From: Ditylenchus dipsaci
Lineage: Eukaryota > Nematoda > Chromadorea > Rhabditida > Anguinidae
Direction: 5' to 3'
Length of the DNA stretch: 64,000 bases
Assembly (NCBI GenBank): GCA_004194705.1
Contig: SADC01000350.1
Span: 62,001-126,000 of the forward strand
Shown in pieces: positions 11,390 to 22,900 of the stretch. The stretch's first letter is position 1. Each line of letters opens with the position of its first letter. The translations under genes were made by a program, and so were the position numbers. The notes beneath the pieces are model-generated. The model did no database searches. It saw only the letters and a program-made list of their open reading frames with translations, and was not told the origin of the DNA.

Positions 11390-11624
11390 CCGTATTTCCT
11401 ATAATAGCGGCCCATGGGCTACTATTGTTCAACTTTCCGAAAATCGGAAAAATTCGAATTCGATCTCGAGGTTTTTTGGTGGTCAACCAAGATTTTAACA
11501 ATGGAATTGGCGCATCTCGTGGGAGTTAAGAAAATGCATTAAACAGGTCTGCAAAAAATCGCTCTACGCTGAGATACAGATGCACAAAGTCAAAGGGGTG
11601 GGGCTACTATTAGAGGAAATACGG
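11390..11624. mobile_element. CCGTATTT-type MITE
   Basis: Termini CCGTATTTCCTATAATAGCG and inverse; word AATAGCGGCCCA around a CCATGG centre, repeated at the right end as GGGGCTACTATT. The right TA (11,625-11,626) is also the left TA of the next element. Confidence 0.85.
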
Positions 11625-11626
11625 TA

Positions 11627-12199
11627 CAGTCCACTCTCGATAAAGTGTAGCTCGCGGGGTCGGAAAATCTACACTATATCGAGGGTTACACTATATCAAG
11701 GGCACACTGTAAGCCAGTTTGGTTTAGAGCTGACTTAATGAGGTTGAAAAAATATACACTATGTCGAGATCCACACTATATTGAGGGTACTCTGCAGGGC
11801 TGTACCGGATATGAAAAAATATCGGATCGGATATCGGATATGAAAAAGTGCCGGATATCGGTTATCGGATATCGGATATTTTTAAAAATTTTCTCATAAA
11901 ACTTTATTCGGCCATTTCATAACAACACGTGAAACAATCAACACTCATATTCAAAGTTATAAGCACTAAGGTCATGATGAAGCAACAATAGCATTTTCAA
12001 ATTCAGCGGAGACAAAGATTTTCTGAGGTCGTTCACAATAAGTGTAATTCGAAAAAAATCTTTAAAATAATATCGTAAAAAGCCTGAGCTCATCTGATTT
12101 ATCCGAAATTCAGCGATTTTTTTCGGATATCGGATGTCGAAAAGTGCCGGATATCGGATATCCGGTACAGCCCTGGTACACTGTATCGAGAGTTGACTG
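11627..12199. mobile_element. Tigger-like element interrupted by a hAT element
   Basis: TA-flanked. Ends CAGTCCACTCTCGATAAAGT and ATCGAGAGTTGACTG. The copy-specific word ACACTATATCGAGGGT recurs on both sides. A hAT element is inserted at 11,795-12,175. Confidence 0.85.
11795..12175. mobile_element. hAT MITE (CAGGGCTGTACC ends)
   Basis: Termini CAGGGCTGTACCGGATAT and inverse, with 8-bp target duplication GTACTCTG/GTACACTG (one mismatch). Subterminal word GGATATCGGATATC. Same family as 43,299-44,288. Confidence 0.9.
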
Positions 12200-12361
12200 T
12201 AGTTCTAAAAACACAATGCCAAAAACATGATTTTAATGCGTTCGAGATCTCATAGACTTGTCCATATTGCTGTTAAATTATTTTATTGCATTTTAATCTT
12301 TGACTTTTATTCATGTTTATATGCCGTGTTTACAAAAACAAATAAGCTTGAAGATGTAAAT

Positions 12362-13697
12362 TCAATCGATAATTGTGATGTCACAAGTGCATGAATTACC
12401 CTGACATGTGGGAGCATATGCGAGAGTATGTCCCTCAGCTTGAACTCTTGCTTTGCAGTATTCAACAGTGCAGTCAGGGTGTGTGCATGATTCACCACTT
12501 GCCTCTCTCAACACACGTTTGAGCTGGCGATTTGGCTTAAAATTAAAACTTTCAAAATAGTCTGCGGAATAATTAGCAATATGCTTGAATAAATTTATAA
12601 GCAAAGGATTATGTACAGGATTTCCCAAAATTAAAGTTGTTTTGGTCTAGCATATTTTCGTTTCATAATCAGAATAGGGCAAGTGAAAAGTTTTCTCAAA
12701 AGTCAAAGGTTTTAGGTGCATTTTTTGGTGATTTGATATCCCAATAATGATAATATTTTCATGTGGCCGAAAATTTGATTTTCTGATTAAAGCTTTAAAG
12801 GACCATAGCCGTCGCCGACAACGAGAATTTCAAATGTTTGAATTCGCGCGGGACAGTTCTCTTTCGTCTTTCATTTTACTCTTTTGAGTCATTCGAAGCA
12901 AGTCAAAAGAGTACAGTGCGAGACGAAAGAGAACTGTCCCGTGCAAATTCAAACATTTGAAATTCTCGTTGTCGGTGACGGCTATGGTCTTTTAACAACA
13001 TCTTAGCGCCATGTTGTAGCACAGTCCAAGATATACAGGGTGGACCAAGTATTCCAGCCGATTATAAATGCATAGAATTTTTTTTCCAAAACTAGAAGAA
13101 AACAAAGTATGGCTCAACAATGACCCTGAATCTGCAGTTTTGTTTGACACCAAAGAATTTTTTTATTTAATCTTGCTGCTGAGATTAGCTTTTTTAGAGC
13201 AAACATGACATTTAAATATGCGTCGCCCAGGTCACAGGTTCTAATCCTCGTGTGTGCACATCCTATTTTTACTCCATTTTTTGCACATTTTATTCACAAT
13301 TTTGGTATCAAAACGATGCGCCGTCTCTTGGCCATCCAACAACACCATCAGCGCAGGGTTTCACAACTGTTATGGCTAAGCTGTAAGCCAAAGCCTGTCT
13401 GGAAGCTTTTTGGAATGAGTAAAAGGAAAAGAAAACCTTATTAAAAAAAGCCGTAGTTTTTGAAAGCAGCGGCATTTCCATAATTTTAATTGGCGGGGGT
13501 CAGTTTTCTACTTCGAAAATCTTCAAAATTCCTCGGATTACTTTTTTATTATTGAATTCCAACAGCCACTATACAAATTAAACCGATTTTTTTTCACAGT
13601 ATAACAAAAAACAAAAACCTTACATAAAAGCATCTCCAGGCTGCAGAACAAGGGCGATAATAGCCAGGATGCAGGTCAATACCAAATAAGTTCGCAT
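12362..13697 (-). CDS. small secreted protein, family member B
   Basis: Paralogue of the gene at 5,107-6,966. Exon 1 (13624-13697) encodes the same MRTYLVLTCILAIIALVLQ leader; donor GTAAGG. Exon 2 (13308-13380, acceptor TTACAG) gives AITVVKPCADGVVGWPRDG then TGA, in phase with exon 1. Exon 3 (12362-12535) is open and cysteine-rich: ESCTHPDCTVEYC and PTCQGNSCTCDI; its acceptor is a weak TTTTAAG. The six cysteines align with copy A. A TTAA MITE lies between exons 2 and 3. Function unknown; likely extracellular. Whether exon 3 belongs to the same transcript is unresolved. Confidence 0.6.
12799..12991. mobile_element. TTAA-flanked MITE, almost fully palindromic
   Basis: TTAA at both edges; ends AGGACCATAGCCGTCGCCGA and inverse. 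Arms of about 85 bp. Its ends are related to those at 397-631 and 48,090-49,954 (AG-A/G-ACCAT). Confidence 0.85.
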
Positions 13698-13746
13698 TTT
13701 TAATAGTTTTTTAAGGACAATTTGTTAAGCAATGGAAAGCAATCTA

Positions 13747-13754
13747 TTTTTATA
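13747..13754 (-). promoter_or_regulatory. TATA box of secreted gene B
   Basis: TATAAAAA on the minus strand, 50 bp upstream of the ATG, matching the position in copy A. Confidence 0.65.
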
Positions 13755-14857
13755 GTGTTTTCGACATAACATTTGTAAATTCTGTGCTATGAATAAGCCA
13801 ACAGCGATTCTATTTTGTCTTCCTCTAATTGGATAGTCATCTGCACTTTTTCATGCCTAGTTTTAGATTGTGCTCAAAATAGCATCTTTGACTAATTGTT
13901 TCTCTAACCAGGCTCATTTTCGCTTTGATTTTTAAACCAATCAACGAATTTCCCACAACAAGGAAGAATAAGGCAAAAAAGTGAAAAAAAACCCAGCAAG
14001 TGTAATTGGACGGAATCTGAAGTTCTGCTAATTCAAATTTAACGCCCCATTTTTCGAAATCGGAGAATTTCTTGCCCCTGCCCTCTGTACTTTTTCAGTG
14101 AAAAAGTTTACTCCGTCAATTCGACATTCGGAAATCCCGCTGCGTTCAAAAATGTTGTTTTTTAAAGAGGCATGCCCGAGCGTTTGAAAAAGCAAGGCGG
14201 GAACCGGCGAATTTTTTCGAATCGTTCCATTTTTCATTTGTTATGTATGAAACCTCATATAGATGACCTTATACTGCTTTTAAAAACTAGGCAGAAAACT
14301 TAAAAATCCAGATGAGAACGCTTGTTAAAAGTTTCCGAGAAAGAAAATAAATGCTTGTCTCCGCCTATTCTCCGTCGAATGCATACATGCTTTTTGACGC
14401 ACTCTCTCAACGGTTTCTCTTTTTTTCAAATTAAGTAAAAAGCAGCCTGAATATTAGTTTCGAATCCCGCAAAAAGGGCGTAAGGTATTTCTTAGTCCGT
14501 CTTAACATACACTGACCTACCCTGAGCCTAAGGCTTGAGTGGTTACAGGTATTTGTTGTTACATTAAGGGAAGGGGATGTGGTTATTCGCTAATAGCGCC
14601 ACCTATTTAACACTGAGATGCCTCATTGTCCTAAGAGCACATCCTGGTGCAGAATTTCATGCTGAACAAGATAGTGAAAAAATTTAAAAAAATCACTATT
14701 TTCGGATCAGCTGCCCCTACGAACCGACCAAGTCACGATTTTTGAGTACGATACTTCAAGAGGGCAGATATCGTCAATCTCTATTATCGAATACTGTAAT
14801 TTATAACTTAAAAGAAAGCGCAGATCACGGGCTTTCTGATAAGATATCATTCATGTA

Positions 14858-14991
14858 CCGTAAATGTTCTAATGGAGCCCCCGGGGCTATATTTTTCAAC
14901 CCTCGAAACATCCGGAAATTGTCAATCAAAAATGGTGCTAACTCTGAACCCTAGTCGAAAATCCACGGGGGCTCTATTAGAACATTTACGG
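14858..14991. mobile_element. CCGTAAAT-type MITE
   Basis: TA-flanked, ends CCGTAAATGTTCTAATGGAG and inverse; subterminal block GGAGCCCCCGGGGC. Variant of the CCGTATTT family, closest to 52,410-52,547. Confidence 0.8.
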
Positions 14992-15116
14992 TATTTATGA
15001 CTATTCAATGTAAAAATTTTAGCTCACAGAAAAATTGTGTCAATTTTGAAAAACGTTGTTAGTGCCTACGAACGGAATGAAAAATGTGATAACGTTATTT
15101 TTTATTTATCGAGGTA

Positions 15117-15291
15117 CAGTCGACTCTCCCAATAACGAACCCCTGAATAACGAACTCTCTCAATAACGAACACTTTTTTTGGTTGGATTTTCGATAAAGT
15201 ACTTATAACGGACCTTCTCAGTAACGAACTCTCTCAATAACGAACACCTAGAGCCGGTCCCCAGGGGGTTCGTTATTGGGAGAGTCGACTG
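15117..15291. mobile_element. Tigger-like MITE, left arm copy
   Basis: TA-flanked, ends CAGTCGACTCTCCCAATAAC and inverse. The word CAATAACGAAC occurs about six times; a conserved core CCGGTCCCCAGGG lies near the right end. Confidence 0.9.
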
Positions 15292-15828
15292 TATACCATT
15301 CGACAGAGCAGGGATAACCGCACCAGAAATAGCTTAGACAAAGCGTAAAAAGAAACTTTGGGAGTGTTTAGCAAGACACTCAAAAAAATTTTCAAAATCA
15401 ATTTTGACGTAAAACTCATATTTCGCTAAAGATACTCAAATTTTTTACACCAGATTCGAGTTCATCGTAGTCGATTTGCTTAGAAATCTGCCCTTAAACA
15501 TAAAAAATTGGTGTCAAATTTCAAATTCCGCTCAAGACAAAAATATTCAAATTAACATTCTTTGAAATTTAAATGTTTTTTTGTCTTGCGCGGAATTTGA
15601 AATTTGGCGTCAAGTTCTTATGTTCAAGAGCAGATTTTTAAGCAAATCGACTACGATGAACTCGAATCTGGTGTAAAAAATTTGAGTATCTTTAGCGAAA
15701 TATGAGTTTTACGTCAAATTGATTTTGAAAATTTTTTTGAGTGTCTTGCTAAACACTCCCAAAGTTTCTTTTTACGCTTTGTCTAAGCTATTTCTGGTGC
15801 GGTTATCCCTGCTCTGTCGAATGGTATA

Positions 15829-15985
15829 CAGTCGACTCTCCCAATAACGACCCCCTGGGGACCGGCTCTAGGTGTTCGTTATTGAGAAGGTCCGTTATAA
15901 GTACTTTATCGAAAATCCAACCAAAAAAGTGTTCGTTATTGAGAGAGTTCGTTATTCAGGGGTTCGTTATTGGGAGAGTCGACTG
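15829..15985. mobile_element. Tigger-like MITE, right arm copy
   Basis: Inverted partner of 15,117-15,291, 18 bp shorter, with the same CAATAACGAAC word. TA-flanked. Confidence 0.9.
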
Positions 15986-16389
15986 TATCTCGATAAATAA
16001 AAAAAACGTTATCACATTTTTCATTCCGTTCGTAGGCACTAACAACGTTTTTCAAAATTGACACAATTTTTGAGTATCTTTAGCGAAATATGAGTTTTAC
16101 GTCAAAATTGATTTTGAAAATTTTTTTGAGTCTTTGCGAAACACTCCCAAAGTTTCTTTTTACCCTTTGTCTAAGCTATGAAGTTTTATACGCAAAAATG
16201 TTGACTTGGTCGGTTCCTAGGTTGCAGCTGACCCGAAAATAGTGATTTTTTTATTTTGTTTCACTATCTTGTTCAGCGTGAAATTCTGCACCAGGATGTG
16301 CTCTTAGGACGATCAGGCATCAGAACATTCCAGTGCTAATGAGAGGGGAGGGGGGGTGCTTGCTGAAGTGATTTATAGTTGAAAAAATG

Positions 16390-16680
16390 GCCTCAGTGCG
16401 CAGTGCGTGAGCTTTCGGGGTTTTGGCCCAAAATGGTACGCAGGTTCGATCCCACCTGATGGCACACTAATTTTTTCCGCTTTTTGACTATTTCTAGGTG
16501 CAATTCGATTTTTTTCAAGGCCAGATAAGGAATCAGCGACCCGAATTAGCCCTAAACCCGGTCTAAAAAGGCAAAAAAAGTAGCGTGCCACTAGGGGGGA
16601 TCGAACCTGCGCACCCCCTTATGACCATAAAACACAAATGCTAACGCACTGCGCCACCGAGGCCCCCTTTTAAATCTAAA
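16390..16680. other. two inverted tRNA-like (Pol III promoter) sequences
   Basis: On + near 16,390-16,470 an A-box-like GCGCAGTGCGTGAGC is followed by a B-box-like GGTTCGATCCC. On - near 16,670-16,590 are GGCGCAGTGCGTTAGC and GGTTCGATCCC. Neither folds into a proper cloverleaf, so I read them as tRNA-derived SINE heads or relics. Confidence 0.5.
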
Positions 16681-16756
16681 TGGCTTCTCCTCCCTGTTAA
16701 ATAGTTTTTTTTTCGATTAGAATAGTCTATTAGCTGGTCACATGCGGTAAAATAAC

Positions 16757-16762
16757 ATTTTA
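16757..16762 (-). terminator. poly(A) signal of the SCAF-like gene
   Basis: AATAAA-type hexamer on the minus strand about 175 bp past the stop codon. Confidence 0.4.
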
Positions 16763-16936
16763 TTTTTAAAATGAACATGCAAAATTGAGGTTATAAACAA
16801 ACGAGCAGCATCAGCAATAGACCATGTTAACAGCAACAACAACTACTACTACAGACAACCACAATAATAAATACTCATGATATAGTATATAATAGAACCA
16901 GCAAATATGCGAACACTAGCTTGGAACCGTGGCAGA

Positions 16937-19900
16937 TTAGTCCTCAGTGGTTTGGGGTGCTTCTTGAGCAGTATTTTCCTGCTTTTGCTCCTGCTCAAAT
17001 AGCTGATGCTCTTTTGGTTGTGGCTGTTGTTGGGGTTGAGATACTGAGTCAGCATGTGCCCCCACAAGTTGCTGCTGCTGGTGTTCGTCGTGGAAAGTGG
17101 TGGAAGACACCTCAACTTCAGCTCTTGACACCTCACTCTGGTTTCTACCTTGATTGTGATGCTGCTGAGTAGGCATGTCTCTTGGCTGCTGTTCCACTTG
17201 TTGGGTGGTGGAGACGGTAAACTCCTCTGTTTCTTGACCACCGCCTAAAAATTTATTGTAAACTTTGCTTGCTAATACTAGTTTTGCTGAGTCTCGTTTT
17301 GCAAAGTTCAGGTTTGTCAAATAGAACAAACGGCTCATGAAATTCTTCACGAAAATTCTAATTTCAGGAATTGGTTATTACGGGTTATCCGCACCACCTT
17401 AATTTTTTCATTAAAAACAACAGGGGACCAAGCTGTTTTTCATGAAAAAATTAAGGTGGTGCGGATAACCCGTAAGAACCCAGAATTTTTTTAAAGGTAC
17501 TTAGTGATAGAAAAAAGATTTACAGAATTTCTGGTTTTTTAGGCAGTTTTTTTACGTATTTCGTGCTCAGCATGGTCATTTCTAATGAAAGTGCTCTTTA
17601 AATTGAAAATTACTGTCAAATTTCAAATTCCATTCAAAAATTGAATTTTGCAAATTTTGTTTAAATCTTTGCTGTCTCGGGTAGAATTAAAAATTGATTT
17701 AAAGGGGCATGCCCACTCTAATAAGACGTAATGCCCGGGAATTTAAAAAAAGTTCCTAATTATTGAACTTCTGTATGGATTTTCAACTTGTTTCTAACAC
17801 AACAAGGCCTAGAATTCAATTTTAGGTACAGTCGAACTTCTCACTAAAATAACTTCCCGTTAACATAAACTTCTCACTAATATAACATATTTCGGGTCGA
17901 TTTGGTTGGTTTGGAAAAAAAAATCTTGGAACCGACCTTCCCATTAACATTACTTGTCATTTTCATAACGCTCGAACCGGTCTCTTGGAGTTTGGCTGTA
18001 TGGTTTTGTTAGAAATCAAGTTGGAAAATCTTTACAGAAGTTTAATATTTAGGAAAAAAACTTAAATTGGCGGGCACCACCGAAAGGCATGCCCTTTGAA
18101 GAGCACTTTCACAGTCAAATCGAAAACGGATGGGATAAGAAAAGCTGCTTAAAATCAAGACTAGAAGCTTTTTGAAGATTATTTCCATTTCGCCCTATCT
18201 TGACCTATATCTACTTTTAGATTTTAGGTATAGGTCATCTACCGTATTTTCTCTAATAGCTCACCCGTCTCTATTAACTCACCCCTCTACTTTGAGGACC
18301 TATATCTCAGCCCTCAGCAAATATTTTACATCGTCGTTCATTGCATTCTCTTAACTCTCACGAGCTCTATCGATTCCACTTTTTAGATTTCGGTTGAGCA
18401 CCCAAAAATCTCAAGATCGACCTCAAATTTTTCCGATTTTCAAGGGGTTGAAAAATAACTCACCCGGGTGAGCTACAGTCGAAGCTCTCTATAACAACTC
18501 GCTCTTTATAACGACTCGCTCTCTATAACGACTCGGTTTAGCCGGTCTCTTGAGAGTCGTTATAGAGAGCTTCGACTGTATTAGAGAAAATACGGTATAT
18601 CAGATTTGTCATTTTTTCATGAAAAAACCGAATTATGAGCAACTATCATTCTGGCAATTCACATTTTCATTTTTGAAAACACTGTTCAAAGGGTAGTTAC
18701 GACGATTTTTGGAAGTTCAGATTTAGGGGGGGGGTGATGTTGGTATTTGCTACTAGCGCCCACAAACACTCATCCTTAGACGCTCATCTACAACTATTAT
18801 AGTCCTAAACCTAAATAACTAAACCTAAATCCCCCGTTTTTTATGAGGGAAAGTGCTCATAGACTTATTCAATTTGGCAACAGGTCTAATGTTTTGTTTA
18901 CTTACTTGTAAATGGTTGGTTTCTATCGTGTTGCTCTCTCATGCTATTGGACAAGGATTCAGAGGCTTGCTTGACATCTTCTGCTGCCATTGGTGTGTGT
19001 TGAGTAAATGAAGCTGGAGGAGAAGTTCCTGGGGCAGCAGAATCTCCTGCAGATGTGTCATTGATGGAAGAGAAGCGGGTGAACTGTCTGGTGGTGGCTG
19101 GTGGAAATAGTGGGGTGGGCAGCAGACCTGCACCTCCAGAGGGAGATTTTTGATTGGGTGGAGCAGTCGATTCTCTTCCACTGTTGCTGAATGCATGACG
19201 AGGGGGAAAACCACCACTGCCAAACTGCTGGTCTTGATGGTGTCGGACAGGTGGTGCATCAAAAAGAGAAGGAGGACGGTCGTAGCCAGAATTAAAACGA
19301 CCACCTCGGAAATTGTTGTTGCTTGGTGGTCCACCTCGAGTTGGGAACGAGTTGAATCGACCACCTCGGTTGCCACGAAATCCTGCAATATAACTGCCTT
19401 GTTCAACAATTCTAGCAGCCTGTTTTTGGAAATCTACAGTTAACTAGTTGATTACAGTCAACTGTTTTATGGCATTTTTAGACCCAAAAATAATAGAAAA
19501 CATGTAATTTTTTTTGTCGCGAATCCAGTTTTGGTTGACAAATTTCTAAAAAAATTCGTATTGGCGCCCAAGCCAAAAATTTGAAAAAGAATTAACCAAT
19601 TTTTTCAAATTGGCGCCAAAACCTTTTTACCGTATTTTTTCAAACTGTTTCGGCTCTGACTTTTTGTCTATTTTGTCTACTAATCATAAAACTTCGGAAT
19701 TTTCGCCTTGAAGGGTCAAGATAAAACTGGAAAAATCTAATTTTCAAATAAAAATATATTCCCGACAAAAAATATTAGGTTGCCTCGCTAAAGTGCACTG
19801 CGGCAATAATAATCTACCTGATTCATTATTACGGAAGTCTTGTCCACCAGCACCTCCAAATCCGCCTGGTGAATTTGCAAATGAGTCAGCTGGGCCATTC

Positions 19901-22900
19901 CAATGACCACCTCTGCCCCCTCCACGACCACCACCTCTAGCTGGTTAAAGTTGTTGGATTGGGGGGAATCAAAACGTTGGAAGTTGCCTCCTGCTCCTCT
20001 GCCTCTGAACCCTCCTCTTTCTTGGTTAAATGAATTGAAGCCTCTGGTGGCCCAGTTCCTCGAAAGTTGCCTCCCCTGCCTCCACGACTATCCATGCCTC
20101 CGCCAGCACCAAACTCTGGTTGGCGATTGTTGCCCCGAATGGGGACGGAACTGAAATCAAATGGTCGTTAAATATGGTGTCTTATTTTAGCGAATACAGT
20201 CTAACCCCTATATCTCGGCATCCTCTCAAGTTCGTTCCTGCCTGGAGTCCGACACTTTTTCACCTTGATTTTTGAACTTTTCCGCGAGTTGTCTTTGACC
20301 GATCTAGTCCCATAAATCATAAAGATCTTGATTTTGCCTATTTGCCAAAAACTTCCGGTAAAAAGGAATCTGTGCGATTTTGAAATTATGCTAACGAATC
20401 GCATTATATAAAACGTTTTAAAAATCTAGGTAAAAAAGTGTCAGACCTAGGCGGGATCGAACTTGAGGTATGTGCACTACAAAATGAGGGGTAAAATGAA
20501 ATTTACAGCTGATTCTCGTAATTTTGCAGCAAATTCTTGTTTTAATTTTCTTAACTTTTTCCAAAGGTAATAACACCATCATGTAGCCGTACGATTCTAG
20601 TTTCTAGTTTAATGACGTGTCATTTATAGCACCATCTTTGAAAAATTAGAACAAAAAGGTAAAAGTATGAACAAATTATTTTTTATTTGCTTCGTACTTT
20701 TACTTTTTTGTTCCGTTTTTTGTGGAGTAGTGCAATAAATGACACGTCATTAGAAACTAGAGTCGTAAGGCTACATGATGGTGTTATTACCTTTAAAAAA
20801 AAGTTGAGAAAATTTGATAGAAAAAAGAAAACATAAATTTTCTGCAAAATTACGAGAATTAGCTGCAAATTACGAGATTTTGCTGCGAAATTCCGTTTTA
20901 CCCCAGATGAGGCGTAAAAACTCATGCATTTTTTTGAATTCCGCATATTTACCTATCTTCGATTGTATCACGAAATTTTTATTGAAGGATAGTAGTGTCA
21001 ATTGACTCTGCTTAAAAATAAAATGCTCTTTAGGTGTTAAATGTTCAAAATTGGCTGAAAACCGGGTTAACACCGGTCCGCAGAAGCCTTTGTTAAAATT
21101 TTTGAAAATGGTGCAATTTTCACCACTCATCCTGTATACCGGGAGGAGATGCATACAGTGAAAACATAAGTAAATTCACGTGTGAAAACTCACATTTTGT
21201 TGTTGGAAGTTAGGAGTTGGTGGATTAGCAGAAGGTGGTGGAAGGAGTGCTTTGGGTGGAGGAGCACCAGGTCCTCCAGTAAAAAGGTTGGGCAGGAGGC
21301 CTCCAGCAGCAGCTGCAGCAGCCGCCATGAACTGAGGGTTGAAGGCTGGATTGAGCGTATTTGAAGCAGGCGGTGGTGGCATTAGTCCTTGAGGAACCCA
21401 AATGCAGCCAGCATTGCGGCTGAAGGCAGCTGAAGGGGAGGTTGTTGCTGCTGTTGGTCACTGCCACCCATGTTGCCATCAATTGAGGAGTGGACGATGA
21501 CGATGACACGTTCAGCTCTAAAAGCAAAAAGTTCAACCTTTTTTGTATTTACTTTTTGCATTAAGAGTAAGTATAGCCGGAGTCAAGATTATTGACCCAT
21601 GAGATTTCGATTGACCTCAGTATTTGTGCTCATCCTCAACATTCTAAGGGGAGTCAAGACCAGAATTGTGCCTAAGCGCCGGCAAAGCACCGGCGCCTCA
21701 TTATTTTGCGCTTGGCGGGCGCTTAAGCCTAACCCTTAATGCTAGGCACCGGCGATTAGCCACAAGCGCCGGCGCTAATCCATGAGCGTCGGTGATTATT
21801 TAGCCGGGGCTCAGACCGACTAAGCCAGCGCTTCGCCGGCGCTTGCCAATCCTAGTCAAGACTGTTTTCCCCTCGAAAGTCTTGCGAGTCAATACTTTTT
21901 TTCATTGACCCCTTAATCATGACTTTAAAGCACACTTCTCAAAGTCAAAAATTGTCATTTACCTTTCAAAATTAGGGTTTCAGGCATTTTAAGCATTAAA
22001 GGGGCATGCTCGCGCCCGATGGAATAATTCTTTCATTTCAAATTGGCGGGTACCAGGCACGCCAGAGATTTTGAATTTCAAATTCAAATTTTCAAATCAT
22101 TTTGAGTTCTGTGCTTTATCTTTCGTGACTTGTCGGTGATTTTTGCTCTCATTTTACGCTTGATTTTCTTACTGACTGACTGTTTTGGTTTTAGCGTCAA
22201 AGAGTCTCGTGTGCTCAGGTGGTAATTTTCGCGCATGCTCACGTTCTTCCATCGATCTTGCTGCTTGTATTAGATAAGTTTTATTTATTTTGTGCGCCGT
22301 CATTTTCTTTTCCCTTGTTCTGTCTTTCAGGTGTCTATTTGAGGTCTCAAGAGCGAAGGATATCAGCAGTGGTTATATTTATGATTTTAGGTTCTCTCCT
22401 CAGGTATTATTAGACGTTTTTATACAAATCACGCTGCGACTGCATATATCCTGTCAAAGTCCATTATAAAAGTAAATAAATATAGCAGGCAACCATTTAC
22501 GTAGTGATTTTTGACTTTGTCAGCCTGTATACGGTCGAAGTGTCACTTTCTATGTGCCTTCGTGCTCCATTCCATGGCAGTATGGCTAGGCCCTTGTAAC
22601 ATATCTGTCGGAGCGCGTCAACTTCTCTGAAGAGGCTGCCTAGCGAAAGTGTTCATTCCGCTGGGCTTTTTACCGCTAATTTTCAGGTTCGATCGACAAT
22701 TGGGGCTTCGTAGCATTTTTGTAGCAGCTCACATATAGAAGACGATTAGACAGCAGTCTAATTGATTTATCAACAACGCTTTCCATTGCATCGAACAACA
22801 ATCAGCTGGGTCATCATTTACTACAAATTGATCTTTCTTGGTATTTTTTCTGGCTTGCCTCCACGAATTCTTTCAGCTCGATGCTACCGTTCAGAACTTG

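Larger units (their letters stand above)
12250..14345. repeat. segmental duplication, copy B
   Basis: Direct-orientation partner of 4,980-7,625, about 7.3 kb away. Similarity ends near 14,343 (TTTCCGAGAAAG). Confidence 0.85.
14560..16350. repeat. 1.8-kb foldback carrying a Tigger MITE in each arm
   Basis: Left-arm sequences (CTAAGAGCACATCCTGGTGC, then AGTTTCTTTTTACGC-type stretches) reappear inverted down to the right end near 16,310. The centre lies near 15,555. The arms hold Tigger copies at 15,117 and 15,829. A piece at 14,736-15,000 has no partner. Part of the right arm near 16,070-16,180 is duplicated once more. Confidence 0.8.

Noticed and set aside
16390..16680. Two functional tRNA genes
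   Set aside because: A- and B-box matches exist, but acceptor, anticodon and T stems do not pair acceptably.
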